A stretch of DNA of 58,394 nucleotides from DAOUJW01 sp034421015 (lineage in GTDB: Bacteria; Chloroflexota; Dehalococcoidia; Lucifugimonadales; UBA2985). Numbering within the stretch: the first letter of the stretch is position 1; every line of letters begins with the position of its first letter. Below, in pieces: positions 24,648 through 33,281 of the stretch. The DNA lies in the NCBI GenBank assembly GCA_034421015.1, contig DAOUKT010000030.1, positions 1-58,394 of the forward strand, in the 5' to 3' direction. The notes beneath the pieces are model-generated. The model had not been told where the DNA came from. It did not search any database and saw only the letters and a list, made by a program, of their open reading frames with translations. Both the position numbers and the translations under genes were made by a program.

Positions 24648-25235
24648 ATGGACCCCGTAGTCGTGGGCATATCCGGAGCCAGCGGCTCCATCCTGGCGAA
24701 GCGCGCCATAGGCACGCTGCTGGAGCGCGACGTGCCGGTCATAGCCACCTGCACCTCGGCGGCGCGGATGGTGTGGCAGGAGGAGATGGACCAGTCCTTC
24801 GGCTCGTCCCTGGCCCAGTGGCAGGAGTCGCCCAACTTCACATACTACCCCATCGGCGACCTCAAGGCGCCCATCGCCAGCGGCTCCACGCGCGTGTCCG
24901 GCATGATCGTGATACCGTGCAGCGTCGGGACCATTGCCGCCATCGCGCACGGCCTGTCCACCAACCTGCTGCAGCGGGCCGCCGACGTGTGCCTGAAGGA
25001 GCGCAACAGGCTGGTGCTGGTGCCCCGGGAGACCCCCCTGTCGGCCATTCACCTTGAGAACATGCTGACCTTGGCGCGCCTGGGCGTCACCATTCTCCCC
25101 CCGGACCCGGCCTTCTACCTGCGCCCCAAATCGGTGGACGACGTCGTAGACTACGTGGTCGCCAAGGCCCTGGACGCGCTGGGTCTGGACGGGTTCATGG
25201 GCGACCGGATGCGCTACCAGAGGCGCACGGAGTAG
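24648..25235 (+). CDS. ubiX: flavin prenyltransferase UbiX
   Basis: 195 residues. GISGASGSILAKRA at the N-terminus is the FMN/phosphate loop, PCSVGTIAAIAHGLSTNLL and RLVLVPRETPLSAIHLENML the conserved central and C-terminal motifs. It adds dimethylallyl to FMN and supplies the cofactor of the UbiD partner at 22.3 kb. Same operon; start 15 nt after ubiA. Confidence 0.95.
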   Translation: MDPVVVGISGASGSILAKRAIGTLLERDVPVIATCTSAARMVWQEEMDQSFGSSLAQWQESPNFTYYPIGDLKAPIASGSTRVSGMIVIPCSVGTIAAIAHGLSTNLLQRAADVCLKERNRLVLVPRETPLSAIHLENMLTLARLGVTILPPDPAFYLRPKSVDDVVDYVVAKALDALGLDGFMGDRMRYQRRTE

Positions 25236-25247
25236 GGGGCCGCAGGC

Positions 25248-26021
25248 ATGGTGCAGCTGAAGGGCGACGACAAGGCCCGCTACGTAGCGTCGATGTTCGA
25301 CCGCATCTCCCGCCGCTACGACCTGATGAACACGATGATGACGGGAGGCATGCACCACCTCTGGCGATGGAGGGCCACCGCCGTCGCCAGCCGCGGCGGC
25401 GAGGGAGAGGCCCTGGACATTGCCACGGGCACAGGCGACCTCGCATGGGAGCTGGCCGACAGGCTGAGCATAAGCCGGGTGGTCGGCCTGGACTTCGCCG
25501 GTCAGATGCTGGAGCACGCCCGGGGGAAGACTCGCAAGCACAGGAAGCAGGCCCACCGGGTCAACTGGGTGCGCGGCGACGCCGTCAACCTCCCCTTCGC
25601 GGACGACCGTTTCTGGTGCGTGACGTGCGGCTTCGGACTGCGCAACTTCGCCGACATCGAGGCGGCCCTGAGGGAGATGGCCCGCGTCATTGTGCCGGGC
25701 GGCAGGGTGGTCATACTGGACATCATCCCCATGACGGGCAGCGACGGCCTCAGCCGCCTGTTCCAGTGGTACTTCCGCAGGGCGGTGCCCTGGATGGGGT
25801 CGCTGGTGGCAGGCAGCAGGGAGGCCTACTCCTACCTGCCGGAGTCGGTGTCCCACTACAAGACCGCCGATGAGCTGGCGGAGCTGATGGAGAAGGCCGG
25901 GCTGCAGAAGGTGGAGTACCGGAAGATGGGCCTTGGCACCGTGGCAATTCACGCCGGGGAGAAGCCGGGCGTGAAGCCGGACACGTCTGAGGACGAGTTC
26001 AGCGAGGAGTACGCCCTGTGA
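25248..26021 (+). CDS. menG: demethylmenaquinone methyltransferase (UbiE/MenG)
   Basis: 257 residues, class I SAM methyltransferase of the UbiE family: MFDRISRRYDLMN, LDIATGTGDLAWELA (SAM loop), and FGLRNFADIEAALREMARV. It does the last step, C-methylation of demethylmenaquinone. The C-terminal 30 residues are a charged tail (KPGVKPDTSEDEFSEEYAL) longer than usual. The stop overlaps the tenA GTG (GTGA). Confidence 0.93.
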   Translation: MVQLKGDDKARYVASMFDRISRRYDLMNTMMTGGMHHLWRWRATAVASRGGEGEALDIATGTGDLAWELADRLSISRVVGLDFAGQMLEHARGKTRKHRKQAHRVNWVRGDAVNLPFADDRFWCVTCGFGLRNFADIEAALREMARVIVPGGRVVILDIIPMTGSDGLSRLFQWYFRRAVPWMGSLVAGSREAYSYLPESVSHYKTADELAELMEKAGLQKVEYRKMGLGTVAIHAGEKPGVKPDTSEDEFSEEYAL

Positions 26022-26686
26022 GCGCAACCGAGCATCTCCGCGACAAGTACGCCTACCTCTGGGAGAGGCTCTTCAACCACCCCTTCGTCGTGGGCATTGG
26101 CAGCGGCGAGCTTCCCTTGGAGAAGTTCCAGTTCTACGTGAAGCAGGACTACTACTTCCTGGTCCAGTACAACCGGATGCTGGCCCTGGCAACGGCCAAG
26201 GCGCCGGACCTGGAGAACATTGGGCGATTCGCCTCGCTGCTCAACGAGACGCTGAACGTGGAGATGGAGCTGCATCGCACCTTCAGCCGCAAGTTCGACG
26301 TGTCCGCCGGGGAGCTTGAGGCCACCCGCCCTGCGCCCATCACCCTGGCCTACACCGACTACCTGCTGCGTGTGGCCTACGAGGGCACCCTGACGGACGT
26401 CATCGCCAACCTGCTGCCCTGCCAGTGGGGCTACGCCGAGACCGGCCTGTACCTGGCGCGCGCCGGCGACCCGTCGGACGCCAACCCCTACGCCGAGTGG
26501 ATTCAGATGTACTCCGCGGAGGAGTTCACGTCCTTTGTCGACTGGCTGCGGGAGTTCCTGGACTCCCTGACGGAGGGCGCGGGCGGCCGGGAGATGGCTC
26601 GCCTGGAGGAGCACTTCCTGACGGCCACCCGCTACGAGTACCTCTTCTGGGAGATGTCCTACAACCTGGAGGACTGGCCGCTGTAG
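26018..26686 (+). CDS. tenA: TenA/PqqC-family protein (thiaminase II-like)
   Basis: 222 residues, all-helical haem-oxygenase-like fold. YVKQDYYFLVQYNRMLALAT, the catalytic cysteine in LLPCQWGYAE (about residue 135) and the glutamate in YLFWEMSYN near the end agree with TenA, which hydrolyses damaged thiamine or aminopyrimidines. The GTG start overlaps menG, so it is part of the quinone operon. No thiamine gene is nearby, so a different role, for example on a quinone precursor like its relative PqqC, should be kept open. Confidence 0.82.
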   Translation: MSATEHLRDKYAYLWERLFNHPFVVGIGSGELPLEKFQFYVKQDYYFLVQYNRMLALATAKAPDLENIGRFASLLNETLNVEMELHRTFSRKFDVSAGELEATRPAPITLAYTDYLLRVAYEGTLTDVIANLLPCQWGYAETGLYLARAGDPSDANPYAEWIQMYSAEEFTSFVDWLREFLDSLTEGAGGREMARLEEHFLTATRYEYLFWEMSYNLEDWPL

Positions 26687-26689
26687 GGG

Positions 26690-26830
26690 TACGCCCGCTC
26701 ATAGCCAGCACCGTTCCCCGATCGGAGTCGGGGACAGGACTTGTGATGCGGGGGTGAGCCTGTCGAACCATTTGAGCAGGCCAGGCTCTTGTCATTTCGA
26801 GCGCAGCGAGAAATCTGAAATCCTCGGACA
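26690..26830. repeat. degenerate intergenic repeats
   Basis: GCCCGCTCAT at 26694-26703, GATGCGGGGGTGAGCCTGTCG near 26745 and a CATTTCGAGCGCAGCGAGAAATC element at 26797-26819 are decayed members of the two repeat families seen at 20.1, 55.0 and 56.4 kb. GTTCCCCGATCGGAGTCGGGGAC (26712-26734) contains an inverted repeat (CCCCGA / TCGGGG). No gene. Confidence 0.6.
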
Positions 26831-26916
26831 CTGAAAAGAATTTTGACAGGTGACTAAACGACCACACGAGAATAGAGCACGCGTTCAGAGCGTCCGGCTG
26901 AGCGTATGATTGAGCT

Positions 26917-26946
26917 TTGTCTGAACCACATCTGAGGGTGTATAAT
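26917..26946 (+). promoter_or_regulatory. promoter of the coiled-coil gene
   Basis: TTGTCT (26917-26922), 18 nt, consensus TATAAT (26941-26946), 24 nt before the ATG. Confidence 0.7.
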
Positions 26947-26969
26947 CCATATCTGGAGCATCTGTACCC

Positions 26970-27728
26970 ATGACTACGATTAACGATGTGGGAGACTTGG
27001 CGCGAGTCCTCCGAGAGCACCCGGAGTGGAGAGACACCATTCGGGGCCTTCTCCTTGGAGAGGAGATTGCGCGTCTGCCGGAGAAGTTGGCAGCTTTCAT
27101 AGAAGCAACCCAGCAGAACTTCCAGCTGGTCTACGGGCGCTTGGACAGTCTGGACGAAGGCCAACGGCAGGCGGAGGAGCGTTTCAATCGTCTGGACGAA
27201 GGCCAACGGCAGGCGGAGGAGCGTTTCAATCGCATAGATGAACGTTTTGACCGGCTTGAAACAAGCGTGAACAGGCTTACTGGCAGGGTCGACAACGGAC
27301 TCGGCGCATTCTACGAGCACAGGGCAGAGAAGGCCGCTCGCAGCCTGGCAGACCGTCACCTAGATTTATCCAGGGTCAAGATCCTGCAAGGGGCACAGGC
27401 CGGGGTCGACAACCAGTTCGCAGAGCTCCTTGACAACGCTCGGAGGACGGGGCTCATCACACAAGACCAATTCCAGGAGCTTCTGCAACTGGACCTTGTA
27501 TTTGCCGCCACGCGCAACTCCGACGGCGCAGACATCCACGTCGCCGCCGAAGTCTCCATCACCGCCGGCGACTCGGACATCGACAGGGCGGCGCGGCGCG
27601 CTGCTATCCTGGCGGTTATTACAGGGCAGCGTGTGTTCCCGGCGGTCATCAGCGCCAACGTAGACTCCGCCCGGAGAGCCCGCGCGGAGCAGCAGGCCGT
27701 AACTGTCATGGTCCTGCCGGAGAACTAA
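26970..27728 (+). CDS. coiled-coil protein with PD-(D/E)xK-like C-terminal domain
   Basis: 252 residues. Residues 1-45 are helical. Residues 46-105 form a coiled coil built on repeats of LDEGQRQAEERFNR (14 residues, two heptads), two exact in DNA and a third diverged. Residues 130-252 look like a PD-(D/E)xK fold: LQLDLVFAATRN, then VHAAEVS-type strand (DIHVAAEVSITAGDSDIDRA), with the Asp and Glu of the motif. Proteins of this shape are common in Chloroflexota and cyanobacteria without known function; several have expanded coiled-coil repeats. A strong promoter lies upstream. Nuclease activity is an inference. Confidence 0.6.
   Translation: MTTINDVGDLARVLREHPEWRDTIRGLLLGEEIARLPEKLAAFIEATQQNFQLVYGRLDSLDEGQRQAEERFNRLDEGQRQAEERFNRIDERFDRLETSVNRLTGRVDNGLGAFYEHRAEKAARSLADRHLDLSRVKILQGAQAGVDNQFAELLDNARRTGLITQDQFQELLQLDLVFAATRNSDGADIHVAAEVSITAGDSDIDRAARRAAILAVITGQRVFPAVISANVDSARRARAEQQAVTVMVLPEN
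27149..27232 (+). repeat. perfect 42-bp tandem duplication inside the coiled-coil gene
   Basis: The 42-bp unit starting TCTGGACGAAGGCC occurs at 27149-27190 and again at 27191-27232 with no mismatch. It keeps frame and adds 14 residues, so it changes only the length of the coiled coil. Such repeats expand and contract by slippage. Confidence 0.95.
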
Positions 27729-27904
27729 CCCTCTGCTCCCGCCACGGATTCTCGATCCTTGCAAGCCTGCGTCAAGCGTCTCTGCCCTCAATCGGCTCCA
27801 GGTCCACCACCCGGGAACATCAAGGTTCCTGGCGTCAATTGGATAACACATACCCCGTTCCAACATCAGACCGGATGCCAGGCCGCGTCCCAAAGGAGGC
27901 CAAG

Positions 27905-28852
27905 TTGACGACGTTGCAACACCGACTGAGTCAGGGCGAGATCATCATCCTGGACGGGGCCACGGCCACGGAGGTGGAGAAGCGCGGGGTGCCCCTCAAC
28001 GACCTCACCTGGAGCGCAGCGTCCATCCTCTCGCACCCGGACGTCGTGCGGGAAGTGCATCGCGTCTACATCGAGGCGGGCGCCGACGTCATCACGACAA
28101 ACACCTATTCAAGCAACAGGAACGTGCTTGCACCCGCCGGAATGGGCGACGAGGTGCAGAGGGTGAACGCCCTTGCCGTGAAACTGGCCAGGGAGGCCCG
28201 GGAGCAGACCCCCTCCTCAAGGCCGGTCTACATAGCGGGGTCCATCTCCACCGAAAACACCAGCGCCAGCTCTTACTTCGGGCGGAACATCGCGGGCCTG
28301 CAGCTCCCCAACGAGCAGCAATCCAGGGCCAACTACCGCGAGCAGGCTGAGGTTATGGCCGAAGCGGGCGCGGACCTGATAGTGCTGGAGATGATGCGGG
28401 ACATTCCCCAGACCACCTACGCCCTTGAGTCCTCCCTATCCACCGGGCTGCCCGTATGGGTGGGGTTCAGCGCCCGGACGTCCGCCGACGGCTCCCAGGT
28501 CCTTCTGCAGGACAGACCTGACGACGGCCCCACGCTGGCCCAGGCGCTGGATGCTATCCTGCCCTTGGGGGCCTCCGTCGTTTCCGTGATGCACACCACC
28601 GCCGGGGAGACTACCCCCGCGCTGGTAGAGCTGAGACGCCACTGGCAGGGCCCGACGGGCGCATACCCCAACTCCTCCGGAACCAGGGTGGCCTCCGTCT
28701 GGGACCTTGAGGACACCGAGTCGCCGGAGACGCTGCTGGCCGACGCGCGGGAGTGGTTGAAGATGGGCGTGCAGGTCATCGGAGGGTGCTGCGGGATTGG
28801 CCCGGAGCACATCCGGGCGTTCAGGGAGGGCCTGCCGGCGCGGCTGCTGTGA
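27905..28852 (+). CDS. homocysteine S-methyltransferase family protein
   Basis: 315 residues, TIM-barrel of the BHMT/MmuM family: LDGATATEVEKRG at the N-terminus, VITTNTYSSNRNVL, and GGCCGIGPEHI at the end, which supplies two of the three zinc cysteines. The third, normally in a GxNC motif near residue 215, is absent; the aligned region reads SVMHTTAGETTP, with His and Thr. Zinc may be held by His, or the enzyme may have another substrate. TTG at 27905 is chosen because AAAGGAGG lies 5 nt upstream; an in-frame TTG 66 nt further up lacks a site. Confidence 0.8.
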   Translation: MTTLQHRLSQGEIIILDGATATEVEKRGVPLNDLTWSAASILSHPDVVREVHRVYIEAGADVITTNTYSSNRNVLAPAGMGDEVQRVNALAVKLAREAREQTPSSRPVYIAGSISTENTSASSYFGRNIAGLQLPNEQQSRANYREQAEVMAEAGADLIVLEMMRDIPQTTYALESSLSTGLPVWVGFSARTSADGSQVLLQDRPDDGPTLAQALDAILPLGASVVSVMHTTAGETTPALVELRRHWQGPTGAYPNSSGTRVASVWDLEDTESPETLLADAREWLKMGVQVIGGCCGIGPEHIRAFREGLPARLL

Positions 28853-28949
28853 TGAAAACCCTGGGACTGCGCGATCTGTTTGCCGTTGCAAAGCAAGCCG
28901 TAGTAGAATGCCGAGGTCGCGCTAAAGACAACCGGAGGAGGCGAACTCA

Positions 28950-29630
28950 ATGGCGCACGCTGATGACAACCCGCCCGAAGCGACTGAAACTACGGCACAA
29001 CCACGGCCTGCGACACAAGTGGTATATGTGCTGCAAAACCCGGCGATGCCCGGATACGTCAAGATTGGTAAGACTACCGATCTGGCTCAGAGAATGCGTA
29101 CCCTTTTTGATACCTCAGTACCTGTCCCTTTCAACTGTTTCTATGCCGCACGTGTAGAGAACTCCGACAGAGTGGAGTCCCAACTCTTTGAGATATTCGG
29201 AGACAAGCGATCACATCCCAAACGAGAGTTCTTTGAAGTCGAACCTCACCGTGTTGCTGCCGCAATCAAGTTAGTGGAAATTGAAGATGTGACGGCCTCA
29301 GGCACGACCGACAGCAGCGCTAACCAAGAAGACACCGCATCACTAGCCCGAGCAATTACTAGGGCAGAGAAGTACAATTTCGAAATGCTCAACATACCGG
29401 TCGGCAGTGAGTTGCAGTCGGTTAAAGACCTCAGCATCGTCTGTAAAGTAGTAAGCCAGAGACCCCCCAAAGTAGATTTCAAGGGTGTCGAAATGTCTTT
29501 GTCAAGGGCTGCTCAAGAAGTGATGAACTCTTCTTACGGTTTGCAGGGCCCGGTATACTGGGAGTACGAAGGTGAAACACTGCAAGAGCGCCGTACGCGT
29601 TTGGAGAATGCAGAGCCTGATAACGCATAG
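28950..29630 (+). CDS. T5orf172 (GIY-YIG-like) domain protein
   Basis: 226 residues. Residues 24-110 match the T5orf172/MUG113 domain, a GIY-YIG relative: VVYVLQNPAMPGYVKIGKTT, AQRMRTLFDTSVPVPF, and the late glutamate in HPKREFFEV. The region from 145 on (VDFKGVEMSLSRAAQEVMNS, GLQGPVYWEYEGETLQERR) resembles a DUF4357-like substrate-binding part. Such proteins occur in phages and in defence or stress islands and may be DNA endonucleases. GGAGGAGG lies upstream of ATG. Composition is AT-richer than the flanking metabolic genes. Confidence 0.75.
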   Translation: MAHADDNPPEATETTAQPRPATQVVYVLQNPAMPGYVKIGKTTDLAQRMRTLFDTSVPVPFNCFYAARVENSDRVESQLFEIFGDKRSHPKREFFEVEPHRVAAAIKLVEIEDVTASGTTDSSANQEDTASLARAITRAEKYNFEMLNIPVGSELQSVKDLSIVCKVVSQRPPKVDFKGVEMSLSRAAQEVMNSSYGLQGPVYWEYEGETLQERRTRLENAEPDNA

Positions 29631-29712
29631 AAGCTGTTTCATACAAGAGGGAGAACACCGGATTATGGTCTCACCCTTGAAGCCAAGAGAAGTCTAAGTA
29701 AGTCTAATACCA

Positions 29713-29775
29713 CTCCCGCGTAGGCGGGAGTCCGCACTGCACCCCTCCTAGATTCCTGCTTTCGCAGGAATGACG
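29713..29775. repeat. two adjacent extragenic palindromes
   Basis: CTCCCGC-GTAG-GCGGGAG (29713-29730) is followed by ATTCCTGC-TTTC-GCAGGAAT (29752-29771) plus GACG. The lead-in CCCCTCCTAGATTCCTGCTT is shared with the copy near 40728-40744. Confidence 0.85.
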
Positions 29776-29827
29776 ATGACGGTGTCATTAGGCGGGATGG
29801 TCATGTATTGATTTGTCCCGAGTATTC

Positions 29828-32764
29828 CTAAGCCTTCGCCGCTACCTTTGCTTTGGCCCTAGCCTTGGGTTTGCCCTTTGCCTTCACCTTGCCGTTGGCC
29901 TTGGCCCCGTTCTCCCGGCCCAGCACGCCGCGCAGGTAGTAGCCGGTGTGTGAGCCCTCGGTCGACGCCACGTCCTCCGGGGTGCCGGTTGCGATGACGT
30001 TCCCGCCCCTGTCCCCCGCGCCCGGCCCCAGGTCCACAATCCAGTCGGCGTTCTTGATCAGGTCAAGGTGGTGCTCAATGAGCACGACGGTGTTCCCGGC
30101 GTCGACCAGGCGGTGCAGCACGCCCAGGAGGGCAGCGCAGTCCTGGAAGGAGAGGCCGGTGGTCGGCTCGTCGAGGATGTAGAGGGTCTTGCCGGTGGCA
30201 CGCCTCGACAGCTCAGTCGCCAGCTTGACGCGCTGGGCTTCGCCGCCGCTCAGGGTCGTTGCAGGCTGTCCCAGGCGGATGTAGCCCAGGCCCACGTCTC
30301 GCAGCGTCTCCAGCTTGGAGCGCACCCGTGGGAAGTTCCAGAAGAAGTCCAGCGCCTCAGACACCGTCATGTCCAGCACCTCGGAGATGTTCTTGTCCTT
30401 GAGCAGGATCTCCAGGGCCTCCCGGTTGTAGCGCTGGCCCTGGCACACCTCGCAGGGCATGGTTACGTTGGGGAGGAACTGCATCTCGATCTGGATGTAG
30501 CCTCCGCCCGCGCACGCCTCGCAGCGGCCGCCCTTGACGTTGAAGGAAAAACGACCAGGCTGGTAGCCTCTCACCCTGGACTCGGGAACCGCGGCGAAAA
30601 GCTCGCGGATGGGCGTGAATGCGCCGGTGTAGGTGGCGGGATTGCTGCGGGGAGTGCGGCCAATGGGCGACTGGTCGATGTTCACGACCTTGTCTATGTT
30701 CTCAGTGCCGTATACGGCGTCGCACTCGCCGGGCTTGTCCTTGGCGCCGTAGAGCATCTGGGCCAGCCGCTTGTAGAGCACCTCGTAGATGAGGCTGCTC
30801 TTGCCTGAGCCGGAGACGCCGGTTATGCACACCATCATCCCCATAGGAATGGACAGGTCAACACCCTTCAGGTTGTTCTCCCGCGCGCCCTTGACCACAA
30901 GCTCGCCGCCGTTGCCCGGGCGGCGCTCCTCCGGCAGAGGTATCTGCCGCCGGCTGCTGAGATACTGGCCCGTGATGGAGACGGGGTGCTGCGACACCTC
31001 CTCGACCGTGCCGGTGGCGACGATGTGGCCGCCGTGCTCACCCGCGCCCGGGCCGAGGTCGATGATGTGGTCGGCGGAGCGCATGATGGCCTCGTCGTGC
31101 TCAACGATGATGACGGTGTTGCCCAGGTCTCGCAGCCGCTTGAGGGTGTCGATGAGCAGGTGGTCATCCACGGGGTGAAGGCCGACGCTGGGCTCGTCGC
31201 ACACGTAGAGGACGCCCATGAGACCCGACCCTATCTGGGTTGCCAGCCGTATGCGCTGGGCCTCCCCTCCGCTCAGTGTCGAGGCCGTCCGGTCCAGGGT
31301 CAGGTAGTCCAGCCCAACGTCCTTGAGGAACTTCAGTCGCGCCTGTATCTCCTTCAGTATCTGCCTGGCTATGGTCTGCTCACGGACGGTCAGCGGAGAC
31401 TCCGCGCCGTCGCTGTCCAGCCAGTCCACCCACTCCATTGACTGCCCGATGGTCGCAGAGGTCATATCGATGATGTTCTTGCCGGCAACGGTCACGGCCA
31501 GGGACTGGGGCTTGAGCCGCTGGCCTTCGCACGCCGGGCACGGCTGCTGGGCCATGTACCGCTCAATCTCCTGTCGGATGTAGTCAGACCCGGTCTCCCG
31601 GTAGCGACGCTCCAGGTTGGGGATGACCCCCTCGAAGGTGGTGTCCCAGGTGTAGACCCGGCCCCGGTGGGTGCGATGGCGCATCTCCACCACCTTGCCT
31701 CTGTTGCCGTACAGGACAAGATCGATGTGCTCCTTCTTGAGGTCGCTGACCTTGTCCTTGGTGGAGAAGCCGTTGGCCTTGGCCAGGGACTCCAGGAGGC
31801 TGGCGTACCAGGGGCTGGAGGAGCCGGACCTGCTCCAGGGCATAACCGCTCCTCCCCCCAAGGGCAAATCCTTGTTGGGGATAATCAGGTCGGGGTCGAT
31901 CTCCAGCTTGTAGCCCAGGCCGGTGCACGTGGCGCAGGCGCCGTGGGGGCTGTTGAAGGAGAAGGTGCGGGGCTCAATCTCGCCCAGGCTCACGCCGCAG
32001 TGGACGCAGGCGAACCGCTCCGAGAAGAGCAGCTCCTCGCCGTCGACAATGGAGACCTGCACGACGCCGCTGCCCAGGTTGATGGCCTGCTCCACCGAGT
32101 CGGTGAAGCGGTTGAAGTCGGCCTCGGCGTTGACCACCAGCCGGTCCACGACGACCTCAATGGTGTGCCACTTCTGCCGGTCCAGGACGATGTCCTCCGA
32201 CAGGTCGCGTATCTCGCCGTTGACCCTCACCCTGACGTAGCCTGCGTCCCGGGCCTCCTCAAAGATGTCCTTGTGCTCGCCCTTGCGGTGCACCACCAGC
32301 GGGGCCATGACCATGATCCGGCTGCCCTCTGGCAGGTTGAGGATGGCGTCAACAATCTGCTGGACGGTCTGCCGCTCCACGGGCCTGCCGCACTGGTGAC
32401 AGTGGGGCCGGCCGGCCCGGGCGTAGAGAAGCCGAAGGTAGTCGTAGATCTCCGTGACAGTGCCCACGGTCGATCTGGGGTTGTGGGAGACGCCCTTCTG
32501 GTCGATGGAAATGGCCGGGGAGAGCCCCTCGATGTACTCAACGTCCGGCTTCTCCATGCGGCCCAGGAACTGGCGGGCGTAGGCGGAGAGGGACTCGACG
32601 TAGCGGCGCTGTCCCTCGGCGTAGATGGTGTCGAAGGCCAGGGAGCTCTTCCCTGAGCCGGACACCCCGGTGATGACCACAAGCCGGTTCCGGGGAATGG
32701 TCACGTCTATGTTCTTGAGGTTGTGCTCCCTGGCGCCTTTAACTACGATGCTGTCTTGAGACAT
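29828..32764 (-). CDS. uvrA: excinuclease ABC subunit A
   Basis: 978 residues with the duplicated ABC ATPase: GVSGSGKSSL near residue 33 and again near 660, signatures LSGGEAQRIRLA and LSGGEAQRVKLA, and the two zinc modules (CVHC...CATC and CEAC...CEVC). UvrA scans DNA for bulky damage and loads UvrB. The core ends at about residue 945; the last 30 residues are a lysine/alanine-rich tail that is not part of the fold and may bind DNA non-specifically. Single gene, no uvrB or uvrC in view. Confidence 0.98.
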   Translation of the reverse strand: MSQDSIVVKGAREHNLKNIDVTIPRNRLVVITGVSGSGKSSLAFDTIYAEGQRRYVESLSAYARQFLGRMEKPDVEYIEGLSPAISIDQKGVSHNPRSTVGTVTEIYDYLRLLYARAGRPHCHQCGRPVERQTVQQIVDAILNLPEGSRIMVMAPLVVHRKGEHKDIFEEARDAGYVRVRVNGEIRDLSEDIVLDRQKWHTIEVVVDRLVVNAEADFNRFTDSVEQAINLGSGVVQVSIVDGEELLFSERFACVHCGVSLGEIEPRTFSFNSPHGACATCTGLGYKLEIDPDLIIPNKDLPLGGGAVMPWSRSGSSSPWYASLLESLAKANGFSTKDKVSDLKKEHIDLVLYGNRGKVVEMRHRTHRGRVYTWDTTFEGVIPNLERRYRETGSDYIRQEIERYMAQQPCPACEGQRLKPQSLAVTVAGKNIIDMTSATIGQSMEWVDWLDSDGAESPLTVREQTIARQILKEIQARLKFLKDVGLDYLTLDRTASTLSGGEAQRIRLATQIGSGLMGVLYVCDEPSVGLHPVDDHLLIDTLKRLRDLGNTVIIVEHDEAIMRSADHIIDLGPGAGEHGGHIVATGTVEEVSQHPVSITGQYLSSRRQIPLPEERRPGNGGELVVKGARENNLKGVDLSIPMGMMVCITGVSGSGKSSLIYEVLYKRLAQMLYGAKDKPGECDAVYGTENIDKVVNIDQSPIGRTPRSNPATYTGAFTPIRELFAAVPESRVRGYQPGRFSFNVKGGRCEACAGGGYIQIEMQFLPNVTMPCEVCQGQRYNREALEILLKDKNISEVLDMTVSEALDFFWNFPRVRSKLETLRDVGLGYIRLGQPATTLSGGEAQRVKLATELSRRATGKTLYILDEPTTGLSFQDCAALLGVLHRLVDAGNTVVLIEHHLDLIKNADWIVDLGPGAGDRGGNVIATGTPEDVASTEGSHTGYYLRGVLGRENGAKANGKVKAKGKPKARAKAKVAAKA

Positions 32765-32807
32765 AGGGCCATTTTACCACTGCGAGGGGCTTGGGGGGAG
32801 GGTGTAA

Positions 32808-33251
32808 TCAAGCTCTTGCTGCGTTCAGCGCAGCCTGACAGTCCACCACCTGGACGCCCTCATTAGATAGATACTCAACTACGGCCTCAGTGTAGTCAGA
32901 TTCCTCGGCCACTAGCCTGCCCTTTGAAGCATAGGCCACGGCGACAAAGATGTGATCGTCCGGATCAAAACGCAGCGAGTCAAGTCCGCTGCTTAGCCTA
33001 TTGGTAAGCCTTCCAGATACGTAACGTACCTTGGCTTGATTGACAAAGTTCCTAAAGAACCTGTAAACCCAACCCACAGGTTGAAGGTTGTTGCGATATT
33101 GTCCTTCAATGATACCGTCATAGTCCACTACCAAATAGTGGTCTGACTGGCGAATAGTCCCCAACAGATCCATTATATTGAAGCAGTGTTCGTGATCCTC
33201 ATCCCCGTCATCAGCTCGCACCAAAGCGTCAGTGTCGATTACCCAGTCCAT
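32808..33251 (-). CDS. PIN-like nuclease next to an ATPase
   Basis: 147 residues. VIDTDALVRADDGDE (residues 4-18) gives the first acid cluster and DPDDHIFVAVAYASKGRLVAEESDY (about 98-122) the later conserved Asp residues, as in PIN-type nucleases. It is acidic overall. It lies 30 nt downstream of the SMC-like ATPase and probably shares its transcript. In the pair, the ATPase would sense or gate and this protein would cut nucleic acid. No antitoxin is present, so regulation may be through the ATPase. Confidence 0.65.
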   Translation of the reverse strand: MDWVIDTDALVRADDGDEDHEHCFNIMDLLGTIRQSDHYLVVDYDGIIEGQYRNNLQPVGWVYRFFRNFVNQAKVRYVSGRLTNRLSSGLDSLRFDPDDHIFVAVAYASKGRLVAEESDYTEAVVEYLSNEGVQVVDCQAALNAARA

Positions 33252-33281
33252 TTTAGCTGACGGCTCGGTACCTTATTAAGA

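Noticed and set aside
27149..27232. A CRISPR-like repeat
   Set aside because: Only two units, directly adjacent, in frame inside a coiled-coil gene and without spacers.
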